From contig JBFXAF010000005.1 of assembly GCA_050184585.1 (NCBI GenBank), forward strand, positions 186,001 to 250,000: a stretch of 64,000 nt of DNA, read 5' to 3'. Both the position numbers and the translations under genes were made by a program. Positions 25,806 through 35,621 of this stretch are shown here, one piece after another (position 1 is the first letter of the stretch; every line of letters begins with the position of its first letter). This DNA is from JBFXAF01 sp050184585. Its GTDB lineage: Bacteria; Pseudomonadota; Alphaproteobacteria; Rhizobiales; Rhizobiaceae. The notes under the pieces are model-generated. The model had not been told where the DNA came from. It did not search any database and saw only the letters and a program-made list of their open reading frames with translations.

Positions 25806-27242
25806 CTAGAAGAACGTCTTGGCGGCGGCTTCGGCCATCTGCCCGACCGGACCGCCGAACAGGACGTAGAAAAGCACGAAGGCGCCGGAGAGGCCGAGCA
25901 CCAGGCGCAGCTCTCCCGCCATGGGCAGGAAACCGCCCGCCGGCTCATCGAACCACATGATCTTGATGATGCGCAGATAGTAGTAGGCACCCACCACCGA
26001 GGCGAGCACGCCGATGACGGCGAGCGCATAGAGCCCGGCATCCATGGCGGCGAGGAACACGTACCACTTCCCCCAGAAGCCCGCGAGCGGCGGGATGCCT
26101 GCCAGCGAGAACATCAGGACGGTGAGGATCGTCGCCATCATCGGGTTGGTGCTGGACAGGCCCGACAGGTCGTCGATCTGCTCGACATTGCCGTCGCGGC
26201 GGCGCATGGCGAGGATGAAGGCGAAGGTGCCGAGCGTCATCACGAGGTAGATCAGCATGTAGATGACGACCCCGCGGACGCCGGTCTGCGTGTTCGCGGC
26301 AAGGCCGACCAGGGCGAAGCCCATATGACCGATCGAGGAATAGGCCATCAGGCGCTTGATGTTCTTCTGGCCGATCGCGGCGAACGCGCCGAGCACCATC
26401 GACGCGACGGAGATGAAAACGATGATCTGGCGCCAGTCGCCCGCCACCGGCTCGAACGCTCCGACTGTGACGCGCACCAGGAGCGCCATCGCCGCCATCT
26501 TGGGCGCCGCGGCGAAGAAGGCAGTCACCGGCGTCGGCGCGCCCTCGTAGACATCCGGTGTCCACATATGGAACGGCACGGCCGATATCTTGAAGGCCAA
26601 CCCTGCCAGAACGAACACCAGTCCGAAGACCAGACCCATCTGGCGCTCGCCGCCGGCGAGCGCCGAGGCGATGGCGTCGAAGCCGGTGCCCCCGGTGTAG
26701 CCGTAGACCAGGCTAATGCCATAGAGGAGCATGCCGGACGACAGCGCGCCGAGCACGAAATATTTGAGGCCAGCCTCGGTGGAGCGCACGCTGTCGCGGT
26801 TGATCGCGGCCACCACGTAGAGAGCCAGCGACTGCAGTTCGAGGCCGAGATAGAGCGCGATCATATCGTTGGCCGATATCATCAGCATCATGCCCAACGT
26901 GGCGAGCATGATCAGCACGGGGTACTCGAACTTGTCGAACTTCTCCTCGCGGGCGAAGCCGACCGACATGATCAGCGTGACGACCGAGCCGCCGAGCGTC
27001 AGCACCTTCATGAAAATCGCGAACGGGTCGCTGACATAGGCTCCGCCGAAGGCTTTGCCCTGGCCGCCCATGAGCAGCATCCAGGCTCCTGCGGCGAGGA
27101 GGATGGCGATCGCGAGGCCGGTCACCGTGGAGTTGGCGCGCTCGCCGGAGAAGGCGCCGATCATCAGCAACGCCATCGCGCCGACCGCGATGGCGAGTTC
27201 GGGGATCGAGAGGGTGAGGCTGAAGGCGAGTTGAGGGGTCAT
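25806..27242 (-). CDS. nuoN: NADH-quinone oxidoreductase subunit N
   Basis: A 478-residue antiporter-like membrane subunit of complex I with about 14 helices. Conserved parts include the helix-5 Glu region (YLGLELQSLALYVVAA), KYFVLGALSSGMLLYG, KISAVPFHMWTPDVYEGAPTP with the channel Lys and broken-helix Pro, and AYSSIGHMGFALVGL. It pumps protons in the distal arm. The ATG at 27242 overlaps the nuoM stop. Confidence 0.95.
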   Translation of the reverse strand: MTPQLAFSLTLSIPELAIAVGAMALLMIGAFSGERANSTVTGLAIAILLAAGAWMLLMGGQGKAFGGAYVSDPFAIFMKVLTLGGSVVTLIMSVGFAREEKFDKFEYPVLIMLATLGMMLMISANDMIALYLGLELQSLALYVVAAINRDSVRSTEAGLKYFVLGALSSGMLLYGISLVYGYTGGTGFDAIASALAGGERQMGLVFGLVFVLAGLAFKISAVPFHMWTPDVYEGAPTPVTAFFAAAPKMAAMALLVRVTVGAFEPVAGDWRQIIVFISVASMVLGAFAAIGQKNIKRLMAYSSIGHMGFALVGLAANTQTGVRGVVIYMLIYLVMTLGTFAFILAMRRRDGNVEQIDDLSGLSSTNPMMATILTVLMFSLAGIPPLAGFWGKWYVFLAAMDAGLYALAVIGVLASVVGAYYYLRIIKIMWFDEPAGGFLPMAGELRLVLGLSGAFVLFYVLFGGPVGQMAEAAAKTFF

Positions 27243-28735
27243 CGGTCGCGGGCCGCGTCGAGGGTAACGGTGATGTTGTTGACCAGCGCCTCGACAGAGG
27301 CTGCCGTCGCGTCGAGGATTGGCGCCGGATAGACGCCGAAGAAGATGACCAGCGCGACGAGCGGGTAGATGATGACCTTCTCGCGAGTCGACAGGTCGAG
27401 CATACCCTTCAGACTGTCCTTGGTGAGCTGCCCGAACACCACCTTGCGGTAAAGCCACAGCGCGTAGGCCGCCGACAGGATGACGCCACTCGTCGCGAAC
27501 AGAGCGACCCAGGTGTTGACCTGGAATATCCCGATCAGCGTCAGGAACTCGCCGACGAAGCCGGAGGTGCCCGGCAGGCCGACATTGGCCATGGTGAAGA
27601 TCAGGAACACCACCGCGTATTTCGGCATGTTGTTGACCAGCCCGCCATAGGCGGCGATCTCGCGCGTGTGCATGCGGTCGTACACGACGCCGACGCAGAG
27701 GAAGAGCGCACCCGAGACGAGGCCGTGCGACAGCATCTGGAAGATGGCGCCCTGGATGCCAAGCTCGTTCATGGCGAATGCGCCCATCGTCACGTAGCCC
27801 ATATGGGCAACGGACGAATAGGCGATCAGCTTCTTCATGTCCTCCTGCATCAGCGCCACCAGGGAGGTGTAGATGATCGCGACAACGGAGAGCGTGAAGA
27901 CGAAGGGAGCGAAGAAGTCGGAGGCTTCCGTGAACATCGGCAGCGAGAACCGCAGGAAGCCGTAGCCGCCCATCTTCAGGAGGATGCCGGCCAGGATGAC
28001 GGACCCCGCGGTTGGCGCCTCGACATGCGCATCGGGCAGCCAAGTATGCACCGGCCACATCGGCATCTTCACCGCGAAGGAGGCGAAGAAGGCGAGCCAC
28101 AGCCACGTCTGCATTTCGGACGGGAAGTCATGCGTCAGCAGCGTCGGGATGTCGGTCGTGCCGGCCTGCCAGTACATGGCCATGATGGCCAGCAGCATGA
28201 GCACAGAGCCGAGCAGCGTGTAGAGGAAGAACTTGAAGGAGGCATAGACGCGCCGCTTGCCGCCCCAGACGCCGATGATGATGAACATCGGAATCAGGCC
28301 GGCCTCGAAGAACACGTAGAAGAGCACGATGTCGAGCGCGCAGAACACGCCGATCATCAAGGTCTCGAGGAGCAGGAAGGCGATCATGTACTCCTTGACG
28401 CGGCTCTCGATCGCCTCCCACGAGGCGAGGACGCAGAGCGGCATCAGGAACGCGGTGAGCACCACGAACAGCATGGAAATGCCATCCACGCCCATGTGGT
28501 AGGAAATGCCGGAATCGAGCCACTCCCGCTTCTCGACCATCTGGAAGCCCGGATCGGCGTTGTCGAAGCCGATCCAGACGAGCAGCGACAGGAGGAACGT
28601 GAAGACGGTCGTCAGCAGCGCGACATTGCGAATGTTGCGCCGCGCACCCTTGCCCTCGTCCCGGATCAGCAGAATGAGGAACGCGCCGACCAGCGGCAGG
28701 AACGTGACCGTGGTCAGGATCGGCCATTCGACCAT
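27239..28735 (-). CDS. nuoM: NADH-quinone oxidoreductase subunit M
   Basis: A 498-residue proton-pumping subunit of complex I. Signature blocks are VFFEAGLIPMFIIIGVWGG (with the key Glu), FAVKMPMWPVHTWLPDAHVEAPTAGSV-type text (channel Lys; written here only in part), KLIAYSSVAHMGYVTMG and QMLSHGLVSGALFLCVG. Length and helix pattern match the family. It overlaps nuoL by one base (TGATG) and nuoN by four. Confidence 0.95.
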   Translation of the reverse strand: MVEWPILTTVTFLPLVGAFLILLIRDEGKGARRNIRNVALLTTVFTFLLSLLVWIGFDNADPGFQMVEKREWLDSGISYHMGVDGISMLFVVLTAFLMPLCVLASWEAIESRVKEYMIAFLLLETLMIGVFCALDIVLFYVFFEAGLIPMFIIIGVWGGKRRVYASFKFFLYTLLGSVLMLLAIMAMYWQAGTTDIPTLLTHDFPSEMQTWLWLAFFASFAVKMPMWPVHTWLPDAHVEAPTAGSVILAGILLKMGGYGFLRFSLPMFTEASDFFAPFVFTLSVVAIIYTSLVALMQEDMKKLIAYSSVAHMGYVTMGAFAMNELGIQGAIFQMLSHGLVSGALFLCVGVVYDRMHTREIAAYGGLVNNMPKYAVVFLIFTMANVGLPGTSGFVGEFLTLIGIFQVNTWVALFATSGVILSAAYALWLYRKVVFGQLTKDSLKGMLDLSTREKVIIYPLVALVIFFGVYPAPILDATAASVEALVNNITVTLDAARDR

Positions 28736-30732
28736 CAGGAGGCGCCCCCGAGCATCATCCAGGTGACCAGCGCGGCGATGCCGATGAGCATGGCGAAGGC
28801 GTAATGGTAGAGATAGCCGGTCTGCAGCTTCACCACGCGGGCCGTGACATCCTGCACCCTCGCCGAAATGCCGTCAGGCCCGAAGCCGTCGATCAGCCAG
28901 CCGTCGCCCTTCTTCCAGAGGAAGCGGCCGAGGCGCTTTGCCGGATTGACGAAGATCAGGTCGTAGAGCTCGTCGAAGTACCACTTGTTGAGCAGGAAGG
29001 CGTAGAGGCCGCGATGGGTCTGCGCCAGCCGCTTCGGCGTCTCGGGCGAGCGGATGTAGAAGTGCCAGGCGCCAAGGAAGCCGAGCACCATCGCCACGAA
29101 CGGCGACAGCTTCACCCAGATCGGCACCTCGTGGAACTCGTGCACGATGTGGTTGTCGGGCAATGTGAAGAGCGCCGTTCCCCAGAAGTGCTCGTAGTCG
29201 TGACCGACGAAATACTCGTGGAAGAGGACGCCCGCGAAGAGCGCGCCGGCAGCGAGAATGAAAAGCGGCACCAGCATCACCGGCGGCGATTCATGCACAT
29301 GGTGCATGACATCGTGCGAGGCGCGCGGCTTGCCGTGGAAGGTCATGAAGATCAGCCGCCACGAGTAGAAGCTGGTGAACATCGCGGCGACCACCAGGAG
29401 GAAGAAGGCGAAGCCCGCCACGGCGTTGTGGCCGACAAAGGCGCCCTCGATGATGGCGTCCTTGGAGAAGAAGCCGGCGGTGCCGATGATGGTCGCCGGG
29501 ATGCCGACGCCGGTGAGCGCGATCGTGCCGACGATCATCATCCAATAGGTGGCGGGGATGTGTTTCCTCAGGCCGCCCATGCGGCGCATGTCCTGCTCGT
29601 CCGAGACCGCGTGGATGACCGAACCGGAGCCGAGGAACAGAAGCGCCTTGAAGAAGGCGTGGGTGAACAGGTGGAAGATGGCCGCCGAGTAGAAACCCAG
29701 CCCCAGCGCCACGAACATGTAGCCCAGCTGCGAGCAGGTCGAATAGGCGATGACGCGCTTGATGTCGTTTTGGACGAGGCCGACGGTGGCCGCGAAGAAG
29801 GCGGTGAACGCACCGACGAAGGTCACCACCGTGAGCGCGGTGTGCGAGAACTCGAAGATCGGCGACAGCCGCGCCAGCATGAACACGCCGGCGGTCACCA
29901 TCGTCGCCGCGTGGATGAGGGCAGAGACCGGGGTCGGGCCCTCCATCGCGTCCGGCAGCCAGGTGTGCAGCGGGACCTGCGCCGACTTGCCCATCGCGCC
30001 CATGAAGAGCAGCAGGCAGACGACAGTCAGAGCCGACTGGCGGTCAAGCGCGTAGCCGAGGAAGTCGAGCGCCGCCGGACCGGCCTCGGCGGCCGCTTCG
30101 GCGCCTTCCGCAGGCAGGAAGGCCTGAGCGTTGGCGAAGATCGTGCCGAAGTCCACCGAACCGAACAGCACGAACACGCCGAAGATGCCAAGGGCAAAGC
30201 CGAAGTCGCCAACGCGGTTGACCACGAAGGCCTTGATCGCCGCAGCGTTGGCCGACGGCTTCTTGTACCAGAAGCCAATGAGCAGGTAGGAGGCGAGGCC
30301 GACACCTTCCCAGCCGAAGAACATCTGGACCAGGTTGTCCGACGTGACCAGCATCAGCATCGCGAAGGTGAACAGCGACAGATAGGCGAAGAAGCGCGGC
30401 CGGTGCGGGTCGTGATGCATGTAGCCGATCGAGTAGATATGGACGAGCGCCGACACCGTATTGACCACGACAAGCATCACGACGGTCAGCGTGTCGATTC
30501 TCAGCGCCCAGTCGGCTTGCAGCGCGCCCGCCTCGATGAAGCGAAGCACCGGCACGGTGAACGGCTCGGTCTCGGAGAAGCCCACTGCGAAGAAGGCGAC
30601 CCACGACAGGGCCGCCGCGATCACCAGGAAACCGGAGGTTATGTACTCGCAGCCGCGTGCGCCGATCGAACGGCCGAACAGGCCGGCGATCAGGAAGCCG
30701 AGCAGCGGAAGGAAGACGATCGCCTGGTACAC
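28735..30732 (-). CDS. nuoL: NADH-quinone oxidoreductase subunit L
   Basis: A 665-residue distal proton-pumping subunit. It shows FFGWEGVGLASYLLIGFWY, GAMGKSAQVPLHTWLPDAM with the lysine of the half-channel, IAYSTCSQLGYMFVALG and HLFTHAFFKALLFLGSG. The C-terminal ~110 residues form the long lateral helix and last TM. The start ATG at 30732 begins YQAIVFLPLLGFLIAGLFG. It lies three bases after nuoK. Confidence 0.95.
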   Translation of the reverse strand: MYQAIVFLPLLGFLIAGLFGRSIGARGCEYITSGFLVIAAALSWVAFFAVGFSETEPFTVPVLRFIEAGALQADWALRIDTLTVVMLVVVNTVSALVHIYSIGYMHHDPHRPRFFAYLSLFTFAMLMLVTSDNLVQMFFGWEGVGLASYLLIGFWYKKPSANAAAIKAFVVNRVGDFGFALGIFGVFVLFGSVDFGTIFANAQAFLPAEGAEAAAEAGPAALDFLGYALDRQSALTVVCLLLFMGAMGKSAQVPLHTWLPDAMEGPTPVSALIHAATMVTAGVFMLARLSPIFEFSHTALTVVTFVGAFTAFFAATVGLVQNDIKRVIAYSTCSQLGYMFVALGLGFYSAAIFHLFTHAFFKALLFLGSGSVIHAVSDEQDMRRMGGLRKHIPATYWMMIVGTIALTGVGIPATIIGTAGFFSKDAIIEGAFVGHNAVAGFAFFLLVVAAMFTSFYSWRLIFMTFHGKPRASHDVMHHVHESPPVMLVPLFILAAGALFAGVLFHEYFVGHDYEHFWGTALFTLPDNHIVHEFHEVPIWVKLSPFVAMVLGFLGAWHFYIRSPETPKRLAQTHRGLYAFLLNKWYFDELYDLIFVNPAKRLGRFLWKKGDGWLIDGFGPDGISARVQDVTARVVKLQTGYLYHYAFAMLIGIAALVTWMMLGGAS

Positions 30733-30735
30733 CCG

Positions 30736-31044
30736 TCAGCCCTTCATCATGTTGACGTCTTCAACCGCGATCGAGCCGCGGTTGCGGAAGAACACCACAA
30801 GGATCGCCAGGCCGATCGCGGCTTCCGCAGCCGCGACGGTGAGAACGAAAAGCGCGAAGACCTGCCCCACGAGGTCGCCGAGCACGGCCGAGAAGGCGAC
30901 GAAGTTCAGATTCACCGCGAGCAGGATCAGCTCGACCGACATCAGGATGACGATGACGTTCTTGCGGTTGAGGAAGATGCCGAAGACGCCGAGCGTGAAC
31001 AGGATGGCCGAGACGGTGAGGAAATGGGAGATGCCGACGGTCAT
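30736..31044 (-). CDS. nuoK: NADH-quinone oxidoreductase subunit K
   Basis: A 102-residue three-helix subunit of the complex I membrane arm. It has GVFGIFLNRKNVIVILMSVE with the proton-path Glu, LNFVAFSA and the third-helix AAEAAIGLAILVVFFRNRG with the second conserved Glu. Size is exact for the family. Confidence 0.95.
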   Translation of the reverse strand: MTVGISHFLTVSAILFTLGVFGIFLNRKNVIVILMSVELILLAVNLNFVAFSAVLGDLVGQVFALFVLTVAAAEAAIGLAILVVFFRNRGSIAVEDVNMMKG

Positions 31045-31046
31045 GG

Positions 31047-31667
31047 TCAGATGCCCTTCCCCGTCTCGACTTTCTTGACCTCGATCGCGGTGGCCGGCGA
31101 ACGGGCGACCTGGGCCGAGATGTCCTGCCGCTTGACGCCGGGCTTGTGGCGCAGGGTCAACACGATCGCGCCGATCATCGCGACCAGCAGCACCATGCCG
31201 GCGATCTGGAAGTAGTAGATGTAGTCCGTGTAGAGGATGTCGCCGAGCGCCGCCGTGTTGTGACGCACCGCGACGTCCGGGGTGGGCTCGGCGATCGTCG
31301 AGGCGAGTTCAGGCGAAAAGGCATAGCCACCCGCGACGATCACCAGTTCGGCGGCGAGAATCAGCCCGACCAGTGCGCCGATGGGCGCGTATTGCAGCGC
31401 GCCGCGCTTCAGTTCCGCGAAGTCGACGTCGAGCATCATGACGACGAAGAGGAACAGCACGGCGACCGCGCCGACATAGACGACGAGCAGGATCATCGCC
31501 AGGAACTCGGCGCCCGTGAGCAGGAACAGCGCGGCCGCGTTGAAGAAGGTGAGGATCAGGTAGAGCACCGAATGCACGGGATTGCGGGCCGCGATCACCA
31601 TGAAGGCCGCAGCAACCGCCACGAAGGCGAAGAGGTAGAAGAAGGCCGCCGCCAGTCCGTCCAGCAT
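31047..31667 (-). CDS. nuoJ: NADH-quinone oxidoreductase subunit J
   Basis: A 206-residue membrane subunit with five helices. Conserved features are AARNPVHSVLYLILTFFNAA, LTGAEFLAMILLVVYVGAVAVLFLFVVMMLD-type helices (TM3 with its pi-bulge) and MVLLVAMIGAIVLTLRHK near the C-terminus. The last ~35 residues are a soluble tail longer than in E. coli, as usual in Rhizobiales. A 122-bp gap separates it from nuoI upstream. Confidence 0.94.
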   Translation of the reverse strand: MLDGLAAAFFYLFAFVAVAAAFMVIAARNPVHSVLYLILTFFNAAALFLLTGAEFLAMILLVVYVGAVAVLFLFVVMMLDVDFAELKRGALQYAPIGALVGLILAAELVIVAGGYAFSPELASTIAEPTPDVAVRHNTAALGDILYTDYIYYFQIAGMVLLVAMIGAIVLTLRHKPGVKRQDISAQVARSPATAIEVKKVETGKGI

Positions 31668-31789
31668 GGGTTCCCCGTGACTTCCGCAAGAGCGCTGTTC
31701 TGCCCCTGCCGGGCTTCCGCGACCGCTTCAGGCCACCGAAACCGCGTGTTCCTTAGACGAGCGTTCCCTGCCCGTCCATGCGTCAATGC

Positions 31790-32281
31790 CTACCGATACG
31801 GCGCGTCGAGCTCGATATTCCGCGCCAGCTCGCGCTCCCACCGGTCGCCGTTCGCCAGCAACCTGTCCTTGTCGTAGTAGAGCTCCTCACGCGTCTCCGT
31901 CGCGAACTCGAAGTTCGGCCCCTCGACTATGGCGTCGACCGGGCAGGCCTCCTGGCAGAAGCCGCAATAGATGCACTTCACCATGTCGATGTCGTAGCGC
32001 ACCGTGCGGCGCGTGCCGTCATTGCGGCGCGGACCGGCCTCTATGGTTATCGCCTGCGCCGGGCATATCGCCTCGCAGAGCTTGCAGGCGATGCAGCGTT
32101 CCTCGCCGTTGGGATAGCGGCGCAGCGCATGCTCGCCGCGGAAGCGCGGGCTGACCGGCCCCTTCTCGTGCGGATAGTTCAGCGTCGCCTTAGGCGAGAA
32201 AAACTGTCGCATCGAGAGAAAGAAGGCGCCGATGAATTCCTTCAAGAGCAGCGACTTGGCGGCTTGGGCTAGCGCTGACAT
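31790..32281 (-). CDS. nuoI: NADH-quinone oxidoreductase subunit I (8Fe ferredoxin)
   Basis: A 163-residue peripheral subunit carrying two 4Fe-4S clusters (N6a and N6b). The two cluster motifs are RCIACKLCEAICPAQA and KCIYCGFCQEACPVDA. The N-terminal amphipathic region LLLKEFIGAFFLSMRQFF anchors it to the membrane arm. The ATG at 32281 with GGAG upstream gives the usual length; a TTG 12 bases earlier is not needed. Confidence 0.96.
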   Translation of the reverse strand: MSALAQAAKSLLLKEFIGAFFLSMRQFFSPKATLNYPHEKGPVSPRFRGEHALRRYPNGEERCIACKLCEAICPAQAITIEAGPRRNDGTRRTVRYDIDMVKCIYCGFCQEACPVDAIVEGPNFEFATETREELYYDKDRLLANGDRWERELARNIELDAPYR

Positions 32282-32282
32282 T

Positions 32283-32474
32283 TCATTCTCCAAACAGGGC
32301 CGGGCCGACGAACCAGCCCATGACCGGAAGGGCGATGAGCTGGATCACGCCGGTTATCGTCAGAACGCTCTTCGTCTCCGCCAGGTCGACGCGGCCCGCG
32401 AGGACGCGCAGGAACCAGAAGTCGGCGACCCCGACGACCAGTCCGACCAGCGCTCCGACAATCGCGGGGCTCAT
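32283..32474 (-). CDS. Small membrane protein inserted between nuoH and nuoI
   Basis: A 63-residue ORF with two hydrophobic segments (AIVGALVGLVVGVADFWFL and TITGVIQLIALPVMGWFVG). Its ATG overlaps the nuoH stop by one base (TGATG) and its stop lies one base before nuoI, so it is embedded in the operon with translational coupling. I do not recognise a named family; from memory such ORFs occur in other rhizobial nuo operons. A role in complex I is inference from position. Confidence 0.7.
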   Translation of the reverse strand: MSPAIVGALVGLVVGVADFWFLRVLAGRVDLAETKSVLTITGVIQLIALPVMGWFVGPALFGE

Positions 32475-33520
32475 CACGCCACCAGCCCGGTGAACTTCAG
32501 GAATGCCGCGGTGGCCACGACCATGAAGAGCGAGATCGGCAAGAACACCTTCCAGCCGAGGCGCATCAGCTGATCGTAGCGGTAACGCGGCACGAATGCC
32601 TTCACCATGGCGAACATGAAGAAGACCGCGCAGACCTTCAGCACGAACCAGATCACCCCCGGGATCCAGGTGAAGGGCGCCATGTCGAGCGGCGGCAGCC
32701 AGCCACCGAGGAAAAGGATCGTGGTAAGCGCGCACATCAGCACGATGGCCACGTATTCGCCGAGGAAGAAAAGCAGGAACGGCGTCGACGAGTATTCGAT
32801 CATGTGACCGGCAACGAGTTCCGATTCGGCCTCGACCAGATCGAACGGCGGACGGTTCGTCTCGGCGAGCGCCGAGATGAAGAAGATGACGAACATCGGG
32901 AACAGGCCGAGCCAGTGCCAGTCGAGGAACGTGTTGGGCAGGCCAAAACGGGTGCCGATGCCGTCCTGCTGCGAAAGGACGATGTCGGTGAGGTTCAGCG
33001 AGCCGACGCAGAGCAGGACGGTGATGATGACGAAGCCGATGGAGACTTCGTAGGACACCATCTGGGCCGCCGAGCGCAACGCGCCCAAGAACGGATATTT
33101 CGAGTTCGACGCCCAGCCTCCCATGATGACGCCGTAGACTTCCAGCGAGGAGATGGCGAAGACGAAGAGGATCCCGACGTTGACGTTCGCAATCGCCCAG
33201 CCCGCGTCGACCGGGATGACGGCCCAGGCCGAGATCGCAAGCACGGCGGAAACCACCGGCGCGAGCAGGAAGACCCCCTTGTTGGCGCCGGAGGGAATCA
33301 CGGGCTCCTTGAACACGAACTTCAGAAGGTCGGCGAAGGCCTGCAAGAGGCCGAAGGGGCCGACGACATTCGGGCCGCGGCGGAGCTGAACGGCCGCCCA
33401 GATCTTGCGATCGGCGTAGAGCAGGTAGGCCACCAGAATGAGAAGCACGACGATCAGCACGACGGATTTCAGAAGCACGATCAGCGCCGGCAGGACGTAG
33501 AGGTCGAAGAAGCCGTCCAT
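32474..33520 (-). CDS. nuoH: NADH-quinone oxidoreductase subunit H
   Basis: A 348-residue membrane subunit forming the quinone pocket with NuoB and NuoD. It contains RKIWAAVQLRRGPNVVGPFG, VYGVIMGGWASNSKYPFLGA and the acidic loop AETNRPPFDLVEAESELVAG facing the Q site. The C-terminus RYRYDQLMRLGWKVFLPISL is typical. It lies four bases after nuoG. Confidence 0.96.
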   Translation of the reverse strand: MDGFFDLYVLPALIVLLKSVVLIVVLLILVAYLLYADRKIWAAVQLRRGPNVVGPFGLLQAFADLLKFVFKEPVIPSGANKGVFLLAPVVSAVLAISAWAVIPVDAGWAIANVNVGILFVFAISSLEVYGVIMGGWASNSKYPFLGALRSAAQMVSYEVSIGFVIITVLLCVGSLNLTDIVLSQQDGIGTRFGLPNTFLDWHWLGLFPMFVIFFISALAETNRPPFDLVEAESELVAGHMIEYSSTPFLLFFLGEYVAIVLMCALTTILFLGGWLPPLDMAPFTWIPGVIWFVLKVCAVFFMFAMVKAFVPRYRYDQLMRLGWKVFLPISLFMVVATAAFLKFTGLVA

Positions 33521-33524
33521 GGCC

Positions 33525-35606
33525 CTACTCCGCCGCCTGCTTGAAGCCGCCGCGAGCCAACGCGGAGCATTCGGCCATGACGGCCGAGGCGCGGGCGATC
33601 GGGTTGGTCAGGTAAAAATCCTTGACCGTCGAGACGAAGGGCTCCTTGCGCAAGCGGCCTCCCAGCCGGGCGGCATTGGCCACGCCGACCGGATCGGCTG
33701 GCGCCACCCGGTCGATCGCGGCGAGATGCGGATGGTCGGCGTTGACGCGGCCACGCAGCATGGCGAGCGAATCGAACGGCAGCTTGTGGCCGAGCACATC
33801 GGACAGGGCGCGCAGGATCGCCCAATCCTCGCGCGCCTCGCCCGGCGCGAAGCCGGCGCGGCTGGTCATCTGCACGCGGCCTTCGGTGTTGACATACTTG
33901 CCGGACTTTTCCGTGTAGGCGGCGCCCGGCAGGATGACGTCGGCGCGGTGCGCACCCGCGTCGCCATGGGTTCCGACATAGACCACGAACGCGCCCGCCG
34001 CCCTCGACAGGTCGAGTTCATCCGCCCCGAGCAGGAAGAGCACGTCGATTCCGCCCAGCATGGCGGCGACGTTCTTGCCACCCTCCCCTGGCACAAAACC
34101 GATATCGAGCCCACCGACGCGCGAGGCCGCCGTGTGGATCACGCCGAAGCCGTTCCAGCCGTCGCCCACCGCGCCGACGGCGCCTGCGAGTTTCGCCGCG
34201 AGACCAAGCACCGCGGCCCCGTCAGTACGGGCGAGCGCGCCCTGGCCAACGATGATCATTGGCCTGACCGCCTTCTTCAGCACCTGGAAGAATTTGCCGT
34301 TCCCCTCGGCGACATCCTTCAGCGTTTCAGCGCCTGCGCCGAGCAATTCGGCACCGTAGCGGAGGTCGCCGACGTCGCCAATGACGCCGATGGGGAAGGG
34401 ACCGGCGCGCCAGCGCTTGCGGATCCGCGCATTCAGCACCGATGCCTCGAAACGCGGGTTGGAGCCGATGATCAGCAGCGCATCGGCCTGCTCGATCCCC
34501 TCGATGGTCGGGTTGAAGATGTAGCTTGCGCGGCCGAGCGATGGATCGAGGGCAGCCCCGTCCTGCCGGCAGTCGATGTTTGCAGAGCCGAGCGACTTCA
34601 TGAGCTGCTTCAGCGCGTACATCTCCTCGACCGTCGCGAGATCGCCGGCGATGGCGCCAATGCGATCCGGCGAAGCCCTGCCGACTGCGTCCCTTATGGC
34701 GGAGAACGCGTCGCTCCAGCCGGCCGGGACCAGCTTGCCGTTACGCCTTACGTAGGGGCGATCGAGCCGTTGCGTGCGCAGACCGTCCCAGATGAAGCGT
34801 GTCTTGTCGGAAATCCATTCCTCGTTCACCGCCTCGTTGACGCGTGGCAGGATGCGCATGACCTCGCGGCCCCTGCTGTCGACCCGGATGGCCGAGCCGA
34901 CCGCGTCCATCACGTCGATGGATTCGGTCTTGGTCAGTTCCCATGGCCGCGCCTGGAACGCATAGGGCTTCGAGGTCAGCGCGCCGACCGGGCAGAGGTC
35001 GATGACATTGCCCTGCAACTCCGAGGTCATCGCATGTTCGAGATAGGTGGTGATCTCGGCGTCCTCGCCACGGCCGATCAGACCGAGTTCGGAAATGCCG
35101 GCGACTTCGGTGGTGAAGCGGACGCACCGCGTGCAGTGGATGCAGCGGTTCATGATCGTCTTGACCAGAGGGCCGATATACTTGTCCTCGACGGCGCGCT
35201 TGTTCTCCTCGTAGCGCGAGGCGTCGACGCCGAACGCCATCGCCTGGTCCTGCAGGTCGCACTCGCCGCCCTGGTCGCAGATCGGGCAGTCGAGCGGGTG
35301 GTTGATGAGGAGGAATTCCATCACGCCTTCACGGGCCTTCTTGACCATAGGCGTGTTGGTGAACATCTCAGGCGGCTCGCCGTTCGGGCCGGGACGCAGG
35401 TCGCGGACGTTCATGGCGCAGGAGGCCTGGGGCTTGGGCGGCCCGCCCTTCACCTCGATGAGGCACATGCGACAATTGCCGGCGATCGACAGCCGCTCGT
35501 GAAAGCAGAAGCGAGGCACCTCGGCGCCACCCGCCTCCGCCGCCTGGAGCAGCGTGTAGTGATCGGGTACCTCGATCTGTTTGCCGTCGACCTTGATCTT
35601 CGCCAT
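33525..35606 (-). CDS. nuoG: NADH-quinone oxidoreductase subunit G
   Basis: A 693-residue Fe-S subunit of the hydrophilic arm. The N-terminal 2Fe-2S domain has PRFCFHERLSIAGNCRMC; the His-Cys3 cluster segment is DCPICDQGGECDLQDQAM; the 4Fe-4S site is NRCIHCTRCVRF followed by GNVIDLCPVGALT. The rest is a molybdopterin-oxidoreductase-like domain that no longer binds a cofactor. Size is standard for alphaproteobacterial NuoG. Confidence 0.95.
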   Translation of the reverse strand: MAKIKVDGKQIEVPDHYTLLQAAEAGGAEVPRFCFHERLSIAGNCRMCLIEVKGGPPKPQASCAMNVRDLRPGPNGEPPEMFTNTPMVKKAREGVMEFLLINHPLDCPICDQGGECDLQDQAMAFGVDASRYEENKRAVEDKYIGPLVKTIMNRCIHCTRCVRFTTEVAGISELGLIGRGEDAEITTYLEHAMTSELQGNVIDLCPVGALTSKPYAFQARPWELTKTESIDVMDAVGSAIRVDSRGREVMRILPRVNEAVNEEWISDKTRFIWDGLRTQRLDRPYVRRNGKLVPAGWSDAFSAIRDAVGRASPDRIGAIAGDLATVEEMYALKQLMKSLGSANIDCRQDGAALDPSLGRASYIFNPTIEGIEQADALLIIGSNPRFEASVLNARIRKRWRAGPFPIGVIGDVGDLRYGAELLGAGAETLKDVAEGNGKFFQVLKKAVRPMIIVGQGALARTDGAAVLGLAAKLAGAVGAVGDGWNGFGVIHTAASRVGGLDIGFVPGEGGKNVAAMLGGIDVLFLLGADELDLSRAAGAFVVYVGTHGDAGAHRADVILPGAAYTEKSGKYVNTEGRVQMTSRAGFAPGEAREDWAILRALSDVLGHKLPFDSLAMLRGRVNADHPHLAAIDRVAPADPVGVANAARLGGRLRKEPFVSTVKDFYLTNPIARASAVMAECSALARGGFKQAAE

Positions 35607-35621
35607 GCGTCTCTTTCCCGG

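Noticed and set aside
28804..31215. An 803-residue plus-strand ORF over nuoL and nuoK
   Set aside because: His/Arg/Glu-rich shadow of membrane-protein genes on the other strand; no ribosome site or motif.
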